Under the pieces are notes generated by a model. The model saw only the letters and a list, made by a program, of their open reading frames with translations. It made no database searches and was not told the origin of the DNA. From the NCBI GenBank assembly GCA_963169475.1, contig CAUJFT010000427.1, positions 1-10,345 of the forward strand: 10,345 bases of DNA, written 5' to 3'. Each line of letters opens with the position of its first letter. Within the stretch, counting starts at the first letter, position 1. Position numbers and translations under genes: made by a program. The DNA comes from Bacteroidota bacterium (GTDB lineage: Bacteria; Bacteroidota; Bacteroidia; J057). Shown here piece by piece: positions 6,481 to 10,345 of the stretch.

Positions 6481-6585
6481 ATGGTAAATATAGTAATCTC
6501 TTTTAAAAGTCAGTGTGATTTTTTTTTTGAAAAATTTGGGGTAGCGGGCTGGCTTGGTCTATTCGGTCTTTTGTCAGTCTGTTGA
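6481..6585 (+). CDS. Possible 34-residue hydrophobic peptide
   Basis: The frame runs from ATG 6481 to TGA 6583. The N-terminal half is mixed and ends in Asp-Phe-Phe-Phe; the C-terminal half (from about Phe19) is a Gly/Leu-rich segment, GVAGWLGLFGLLSVC, that could form one membrane helix. The C-terminal half coincides with the GC-richer island of this gap, and an exact -7 box lies just upstream. Short length, a run of ten T's inside the frame and no recognised family keep confidence low. It could also be a gene remnant or chance. Confidence 0.2.
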   Translation: MVNIVISFKSQCDFFFEKFGVAGWLGLFGLLSVC

Positions 6586-6777
6586 TGTTAGCTGCTCCTC
6601 GTAGAATAACCAATAACTATTTGATTTACGAAAAAAAAGTAAGTAATCCTCCTAAAAAACAAGCTACTTTGTTATTTTTAAAGGAAATACTTACAACGTT
6701 TTTATACCTCTATCCGTTTATACTAAAAAGTTTTAGGGTGAGTCGGGCCAAGTAAATACCAAATCTGATTTCTTTCT

Positions 6778-6785
6778 TATCTTTG
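6778..6785 (+). promoter_or_regulatory. -7 box of the T9SS cargo protein gene
   Basis: TATCTTTG is an exact TAnnTTTG match and is identical to the -7 box of the LptF/LptG permease gene. It ends 41 bp before the ATG, giving a leader of about 35 nt. No TTG is visible at the -33 spacing. Confidence 0.5.
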
Positions 6786-6826
6786 TAAAAAATTTTATTT
6801 AACGTTATCATATTACTATTGAATGT

Positions 6827-7582
6827 ATGAGAAAATTAAGTTTACTTGTTAGTCTTTTTTGTGCTTTGGGTAGCGCGCAAGCGCAATGTACTCCGGACCC
6901 GTTTGCATTACTTCCTCTTAATCCCACGCCGGCAGACACATTACTGGGCTATGTCAATGTACCCTTTTCACAAACGATTACTATTAAAGTCCCCCAAGAT
7001 ACTACGGTAACCCTTCCTCCCCCTCTTCCATCAGGACCTTACACCCTCAATATCATCAAACAACAATTAATGGGGATTGACGGAATGCCTTCCGGCTTCA
7101 ACTATGTGTGTAATAATTGGGGTTGTACATGGGGAGGAGGAGATGTAGGGTGCTGGAATATTAGCGGGACTCCCACTCAGGCAGGGGTTTATTCACTTGC
7201 GTGCAATATTTCTACTACTATCCAAGACCCTGCACCGGGTATTTCTCTTCCCAATACACCCGTTCCGGTAAGTTACGTCTTAAAGGTATCTGATGCGAAC
7301 GCTATTGAAGGGGCTTTACAAGCCAATGTCTTTGGATTTGCTAACTGTAAACCTACCCCGGCCTCCGATATGACTACGCTCCGGTTTAGTTATCCCGTAC
7401 CCGGTACACTTACTTTAACTCTCCTTGATATGGCAGGTAGAACACTAAGAACAGAGCATCTCTCCTGCAATGCCGGAATCAACGAACTACCTTGGGATAT
7501 TCGTAATGTTCAACCCGGTATTTATCTACTTAACTTGACAGACGGCAAAAAAATGCTCCAACAAAAATTAGTGGTTCAATAA
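6827..7582 (+). CDS. Secreted protein with T9SS type A C-terminal sorting domain
   Basis: Residues 1-20 form a Sec signal peptide with cleavage expected after AQAQ, leaving Cys21 first. Residue -1 is Gln, so this is not a lipoprotein site. The middle, about 45-155, is beta-rich; GMPSGFNYV (86-94) followed by ISGTPTQAGVYSL (112-124) resembles the Ig-like repeats of the putative-Ig (He_PIG) type. Residues about 163-251 match the type A T9SS sorting domain: a LRFSYP strand, LTLLDMAGRTLRT, a Gly-Ile-Asn turn, DIRNVQPGIYLLNL and a final KLVVQ. Such cargo is moved across the outer membrane by T9SS and often anchored through removal of this tail. The mature protein has seven cysteines (21, 95, 100, 109, 126, 174, 214), four clustered at 95-126 beside a Trp/Gly-rich loop, which suggests disulfides. 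No catalytic motif is visible; adhesion or ligand binding is a guess. Confidence 0.85.
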   Translation: MRKLSLLVSLFCALGSAQAQCTPDPFALLPLNPTPADTLLGYVNVPFSQTITIKVPQDTTVTLPPPLPSGPYTLNIIKQQLMGIDGMPSGFNYVCNNWGCTWGGGDVGCWNISGTPTQAGVYSLACNISTTIQDPAPGISLPNTPVPVSYVLKVSDANAIEGALQANVFGFANCKPTPASDMTTLRFSYPVPGTLTLTLLDMAGRTLRTEHLSCNAGINELPWDIRNVQPGIYLLNLTDGKKMLQQKLVVQ

Positions 7583-7669
7583 TTTATAAACTTGGGCATT
7601 TTTTCTCTAAAATCTATGATGAGGCTTTTAGGGAAATATTAGGGTCATTTTCCCATTATTCTTTACATT

Positions 7670-7704
7670 AAAAAGAGGCTACCTTTTAAAGGTAGCCTCT
7701 TTTT
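7670..7704. terminator. Two-way terminator between the T9SS cargo gene and groEL
   Basis: A perfect 14-bp stem, AAAAAGAGGCTACC (7670-7683) with GGTAGCCTCTTTTT (7691-7704), closes a 7-nt TTTTAAA loop. Both strands end in five T, so it serves the plus-strand cargo gene and the minus-strand groESL operon, 21 bp past the groEL stop. Confidence 0.93.
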
Positions 7705-7724
7705 ACAATTTATTCACACACCGA

Positions 7725-9371
7725 TTACATCATATCCATTCCGCCGCCGTGAGGCATTGGCATAGCCGGCTTATCCTCTTTTTCTTCGGTGATTACACAC
7801 TCTGTGGTGAGGAGTAACCCGGCGATAGAGGCAGCATTTTCAAGCGCGCTTCTTGTAACTTTCGTAGGGTCAATGATTCCGGTTTGGAAGAAATTCTCAT
7901 ATTCTTCATTACGGGCATTGAAACCATAATCCAAGTCTTTATGATTAAGTACATTATTTAAAATTACGCCTGCTTCAAGTCCTGCATTTTCCACGATTAA
8001 ACGGAGAGGCTCTTCGAGTGCGCGGCGCACGATACTTACTCCTAATCCGATATCACCTTTGAGTAAAGTATCCTTGATTCCCCCTTTTCCGGACTTTAAG
8101 GCAGCTATAGAACGAACCAGCGCAACGCCTCCTCCAGGTACGATTCCCTCTTGCACTGCGGCTTTAGTAGCGTGCAAAGCATCATCTACTCTATCTTTTT
8201 TCTCTTTCATTGCCACTTCAGTAGCTGCACCCACAAAAATTACGGCAACACCTCCGGCAAGTTTAGCCAAACGCTCTTGAAGTTTTTCCTTATCATAATC
8301 AGAAGTAGTGGTTTCGATTTGTGCCTTGATTTGATTGACACGGGCTTTAATATCATCAGAATCTCCCACTCCTCCTACGATAGTAGTATTATCTTTATCT
8401 ACCGTTACTCTATCAGCACGTCCTAACATGTCAATGGTAACACCATCTAACTTATAACCTTGCTCTTCGGAAATTACCATTCCTCCTGTGAGGATTGCAA
8501 TATCTTCCAACATCGCTTTTCTTCTATCTCCAAATCCGGGAGCCTTTACGGCGGCAACTTTAAGCACCCCTCTGATTTTGTTTACAACAAGCGTAGCAAG
8601 TGCTTCTCCGTCTATATCTTCTGCAATAATCAATAACGGACGACCTGTCTGCATAGTGGCTTCAAGTGTAGGCATCAAATCTCTCATATTAGAGATTTTT
8701 TTATCATAAATTAGGATATAAGGCTTATCTAACTCCACTTCCATCGCGTCAGAATTCGTAACGAAATAAGGAGAAAGATACCCTCTATCGAACTGCATTC
8801 CTTCTACCACGTCTAAATAGGTTTCAAGTCCTTTCGCTTCTTCAACGGTAATCACTCCATCTTTACCCACTTTATCCATTGCTTGAGCGATGATAGAACC
8901 GATTTCGCTATCATTGTTCGCAGAAATAGTTCCTACTTGCTCGATTTCTTTGGAGCCGGAGATGGGTTTAGACATCTTTTTAAGTTCAGTTACAACGACT
9001 TTTACCGCTTCTTCGATTCCGCTTTTTAACTCCATCGGATTTGCGCCGGCAGTTACATTTTTAAGCCCTTCGCGTACAATTGCTTGTGCGAGAACGGTAG
9101 CGGTAGTAGTTCCGTCTCCTGCAATATCAGCAGTTTTGGAAGCAACCTCTTTTACCATTTGCGCGCCCATATTTTCGATAGCGTCTTTGAGTTCGATTTC
9201 TTTGGCTACAGTGACTCCATCTTTGGTAATTTGGGGCGCACCAAACTTCTTATCAATCACTACGTTACGCCCTTTGGGACCCAATGTTACTTTCACTGCA
9301 TTAGCGAGCGCGTCCACTCCTTTACGAAGTTTTTCGCGGGCTTCCATTTGAAATTCAATTTTTTTTGCCAT
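7725..9371 (-). CDS. groEL: 60-kDa chaperonin GroEL
   Basis: GroEL forms the double-ring ATP-driven folding chamber that works with GroES in the cytoplasm. At 548 residues it is full length. Visible hallmarks are VTLGPKGRNVV (28-38) and DGVTVAKEI (51-59) in the equatorial domain, the nucleotide-binding GDGTTTATVL (85-94), the hinge segment around GGVAVIFVGA (373-382), and the ATP-hydrolysis Asp397 in VDDALHATKAAVQEGIVPGGG. The C-terminus has the flexible Gly/Met tail (HGGGMDMM). It is the second gene of a groES-groEL operon with 60 bp between the genes and no separate promoter that I can see. All expected key residues are intact, so it is a functional housekeeping copy. Confidence 0.99.
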   Translation of the reverse strand: MAKKIEFQMEAREKLRKGVDALANAVKVTLGPKGRNVVIDKKFGAPQITKDGVTVAKEIELKDAIENMGAQMVKEVASKTADIAGDGTTTATVLAQAIVREGLKNVTAGANPMELKSGIEEAVKVVVTELKKMSKPISGSKEIEQVGTISANNDSEIGSIIAQAMDKVGKDGVITVEEAKGLETYLDVVEGMQFDRGYLSPYFVTNSDAMEVELDKPYILIYDKKISNMRDLMPTLEATMQTGRPLLIIAEDIDGEALATLVVNKIRGVLKVAAVKAPGFGDRRKAMLEDIAILTGGMVISEEQGYKLDGVTIDMLGRADRVTVDKDNTTIVGGVGDSDDIKARVNQIKAQIETTTSDYDKEKLQERLAKLAGGVAVIFVGAATEVAMKEKKDRVDDALHATKAAVQEGIVPGGGVALVRSIAALKSGKGGIKDTLLKGDIGLGVSIVRRALEEPLRLIVENAGLEAGVILNNVLNHKDLDYGFNARNEEYENFFQTGIIDPTKVTRSALENAASIAGLLLTTECVITEEKEDKPAMPMPHGGGMDMM

Positions 9372-9431
9372 TTTATTCTAATTTTGGTTTTAAGAATGTT
9401 GAAAATAAAATTTGTAAAAATAGGTTAGAGA

Positions 9432-9707
9432 TTAAACGATTGCCAAAATGTCAGATTCTCTCATGATGAGGTACTCTCTTCCTTCAATATTGATTTCTGT
9501 TCCGGAATATTTACCGTAAAGCACCGTGTCGCCCACTTTTACCGTTGTTGGTTCATCTTTTTTGCCAGGACCTACCGCCACTACTGTTCCTCTCTGTGGC
9601 TTTTCTTTTGCAGTATCAGGAATAATAATTCCACTGCTTGTTTTTGTGTCTGCCTGAGCAGCTTCTACTACTACTCTGTCTGCTAAAGGTTTAATATTTA
9701 ATTCCAT
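9432..9707 (-). CDS. groES: 10-kDa co-chaperonin GroES
   Basis: GroES is the heptameric lid that closes the GroEL chamber. The 91-residue length is standard. It shows the start IKPLADRVVVE (5-15), the mobile loop at about 16-34 with the hydrophobic GIIIPD GroEL-contact segment (26-31), then RGTVVAVGPGK (39-49), VKVGDTVLYGKYSGTEI (56-72) and the terminal YLIMRESDILAIV. It is the first gene of the groESL operon. No CIRCE (HrcA) inverted repeat is present upstream, so heat control must use another mechanism, as expected in many Bacteroidota. Confidence 0.98.
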   Translation of the reverse strand: MELNIKPLADRVVVEAAQADTKTSSGIIIPDTAKEKPQRGTVVAVGPGKKDEPTTVKVGDTVLYGKYSGTEINIEGREYLIMRESDILAIV

Positions 9708-9763
9708 AAATTAAAAAAGTTTTTTATCTATTTTTGAAAACTAATTTTTGACAACCTCCTTAC

Positions 9764-9793
9764 GAAAAGTATGCCAACCTCGATTTTCTGCCA
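9764..9793 (-). promoter_or_regulatory. Possible groESL promoter, imperfect match
   Basis: On the minus strand TACTTTTC (9771-9764) differs from TAnnTTTG only at the last base, with GTG in place of TTG 20 bases further upstream. It lies 57 bp before the groES start. No exact -7 box occurs anywhere in the 364 bp upstream of groES, so this is the best candidate and not a firm call. A heat-shock sigma factor could use a different site. Confidence 0.25.
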
Positions 9794-9897
9794 CTTATTC
9801 TATTTTGGGTGAAAAAATGTCAGTTATGAGCGATTTCTTAATGAGTAGAGAGAAATATTATATTTTATGATTCGAAATTTGTACTAAAAATGCTAGG

Positions 9898-9928
9898 CGA
9901 AATAGAGATAAACTCCATTTCGTTTTTT
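9898..9928 (+). terminator. Orphan terminator-like hairpin on the plus strand
   Basis: CGAAATAGAG (9898-9907) pairs with CTCCATTTCG (9913-9922) with one mismatch around a 5-nt ATAAA loop and is followed directly by six T (9923-9928). The orientation fits a plus-strand transcript, yet no plus-strand gene precedes it: groES points the other way. It may end a small RNA transcribed away from groES. On the minus strand no T tract follows. Confidence 0.45.
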
Positions 9929-9987
9929 ATAATAATTACCTATTGGTGAGAAGGTTAATCCTCCCTCCTTTAATCAACTAAAACCAA

Positions 9988-10019
9988 CGCCCTTTCATAC
10001 TCATTAGTATGAAAGGGCG
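9988..10019 (-). terminator. Terminator of the OmpA-family gene
   Basis: A perfect 14-bp stem, CGCCCTTTCATACT (9988-10001) with AGTATGAAAGGGCG (10006-10019), closes a 4-nt loop. On the minus strand it is followed by a T-rich TTGGTTTTAG and lies about 52 nt after the OmpA-family stop codon. It insulates groESL from the upstream gene. Confidence 0.8.
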
Positions 10020-10071
10020 CAAAACCAGTAAAATCCGAGAAGAATTATTGTTTCCTAAAACAGAAAGTTAT

Positions 10072-10344
10072 TCATTCTTTAGGATAAATGATCTGGCTTT
10101 TAGTGGAAGGAGAATAGGGGCGAATAATGAGTTTTACTCTACGATTAGATGCCCTGCCTTCCGGGGTTTTATTCTCCTTTATGGGGTCAATCTCACCCGT
10201 ATCCAAAAAGCGCGCCACTTTTACCTTCAATCCTTTTGCGTTGAGATAGGCAAATACTGACTCGCTTCTTCGTTCAGAAAGTCGGAGATTTGTTTTGCCT
10301 GTTCCTACGGCATCTGTGTATCCATATACTTCGGCTTCAAGAAC
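10072..10344 (-). CDS. OmpA-family protein, C-terminal peptidoglycan-binding domain (5' partial)
   Basis: The minus-strand frame is open from the right edge to a TGA at 10074-10072 and encodes the last 90 residues of a larger protein. They fit the second half of an OmpA-like domain: VYGYTDAVGTGKTNLRLSERRSESV then YLNAKG, GEIDPI, NKTPEGRASNRRVKLII. Asp11 (in GYTD) and Arg26 (in SERRSESV), counted from the first visible codon, correspond to the Asp/Arg pair that binds diaminopimelate in known OmpA domains. The protein therefore should tether the outer membrane, or an envelope complex, to peptidoglycan. About 14 residues follow the domain and end in KSQIIYPKE. The N-terminal part, which would tell a porin from a lipoprotein or a repeat-containing type, lies beyond the window. 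Confidence 0.9.
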   Translation of the reverse strand, partial: VLEAEVYGYTDAVGTGKTNLRLSERRSESVFAYLNAKGLKVKVARFLDTGEIDPIKENKTPEGRASNRRVKLIIRPYSPSTKSQIIYPKE

Positions 10345-10345
10345 C

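Larger units (their letters stand above)
6298..6826. other. Intergenic region with divergent -7 boxes and a small GC-richer island
   Basis: No gene of usual size is present. Exact -7 boxes occur on the minus strand at 6444-6451 (TATATTTG) and on the plus strand at 6461-6468 (TAGTTTTG) and 6778-6785 (TATCTTTG). A GC-richer island at about 6538-6604 stands out from AT-rich flanks and falls partly within a possible 34-residue frame (6481-6585). A plus-strand 24-codon frame at 6329-6403 ends in a PCSNCL peptide and has no other support. A weak AACAA/TTGTT hairpin followed by T's sits near 6659-6680. Confidence 0.6.

Noticed and set aside
6455..6483. TTGACA-N17-TATATG, a sigma70-like promoter
   Set aside because: The Bacteroidota housekeeping sigma factor uses TTG/TAnnTTTG, and an exact TAnnTTTG lies inside this spacer. 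The E. coli-like match is probably coincidence.
6639..6694. 7-bp inverted repeat GTAAGTA/TACTTAC with a 42-nt spacer
   Set aside because: Arms too short and spacer too long for a confident hairpin or operator.
6881..6890. Lipoprotein signal at Cys21 of the T9SS cargo protein
   Set aside because: The residue before Cys is Gln and there is no [LVI]-[AST]-[GAS]-C lipobox. The site fits signal peptidase I.
7629..7655. GGGAAA/TTTCCC inverted repeat downstream of the T9SS cargo gene
   Set aside because: A weak 6-bp stem without a T tract, next to a far stronger terminator at 7670-7704.
8059..9428. Several plus-strand open frames opposite groEL
   Set aside because: They are the complement of a strongly conserved gene. 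Their Ser/Ala/Thr/Phe-rich peptides follow from groEL codon usage and have no independent support.
9750..9785. TGGCAT near TTTCG upstream of groES on the minus strand, sigma54-like
   Set aside because: Only TGGCA fits; the -12 element lacks GC at the required spacing, and no activator site is visible.
10009..10260. 83-codon plus-strand open frame at the right edge
   Set aside because: It is antisense to the clear OmpA C-terminal domain on the minus strand, starts inside the OmpA gene's terminator stem and has no family resemblance.
1..10345. Mobile elements, tRNA/rRNA genes, CRISPR arrays, defence cassettes
   Set aside because: No transposase, integrase, terminal repeats, repeat-spacer pattern, tRNA cloverleaf or defence-type domains were recognised on either strand.

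Overview
The window reads as chromosomal DNA from a Bacteroidota bacterium. Four lines of evidence agree. A secreted protein ends in a type IX secretion (T9SS) type A sorting domain. Exact copies of the Bacteroidota -7 promoter box TAnnTTTG precede lptF, the fur-family gene, the lipid A acyltransferase and the T9SS cargo gene. Recognisable Shine-Dalgarno sites are largely missing. The long LptF/LptG-type permease and the Fur-family protein both look like Bacteroidota versions. Coding DNA is moderately AT-rich and the intergenic DNA is very AT-rich. I see no mobile element, tRNA, rRNA or CRISPR array.

Layout from left to right. (1) A 5'-truncated gene encodes a charged coiled-coil protein with a Pro-rich spacer and a TonB/TolA-like C-terminal domain, followed by a strong terminator. 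(2) A gene-poor AT-rich stretch (about 1925-2926) holds a probable 73-residue secreted protein on the minus strand, a doubtful 43-residue membrane peptide overlapping it tail to tail, and a perfect 16-bp palindrome. (3) A Fur-family regulator has a 28-bp dyad over its own promoter. It is convergent with an LptF/LptG-type lipopolysaccharide export permease, with a two-way terminator between them. (4) The permease gene is divergent from an LpxL/HtrB-type lipid A acyltransferase gene. The acyltransferase gene meets a minus-strand gene for a small two-helix membrane protein with a single base between the stop codons. (5) A 529-bp non-coding stretch has divergent -7 boxes and a possible 34-residue peptide. 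(6) A T9SS cargo protein gene and the groES-groEL operon converge on a long two-way terminator. (7) The right edge holds the 3' end of an OmpA-family peptidoglycan-binding protein gene with its own terminator. Between it and groES lies a plus-strand hairpin followed by six T that belongs to no visible gene.

The theme is mostly cell envelope: lipid A acylation, LPS transport, a TonB/TolA-like energy or tethering protein, an OmpA-like peptidoglycan anchor and a T9SS cargo. GroES/GroEL and a metal-responsive regulator complete the set. The genes look like housekeeping genes placed side by side, not a dedicated accessory system. I did not find convincing evidence of an undescribed multi-gene system. 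The best leads are regulatory: the TTTGTACT motif shared by three intergenic regions, the 16-bp palindrome, the orphan terminator and the candidate small peptides.
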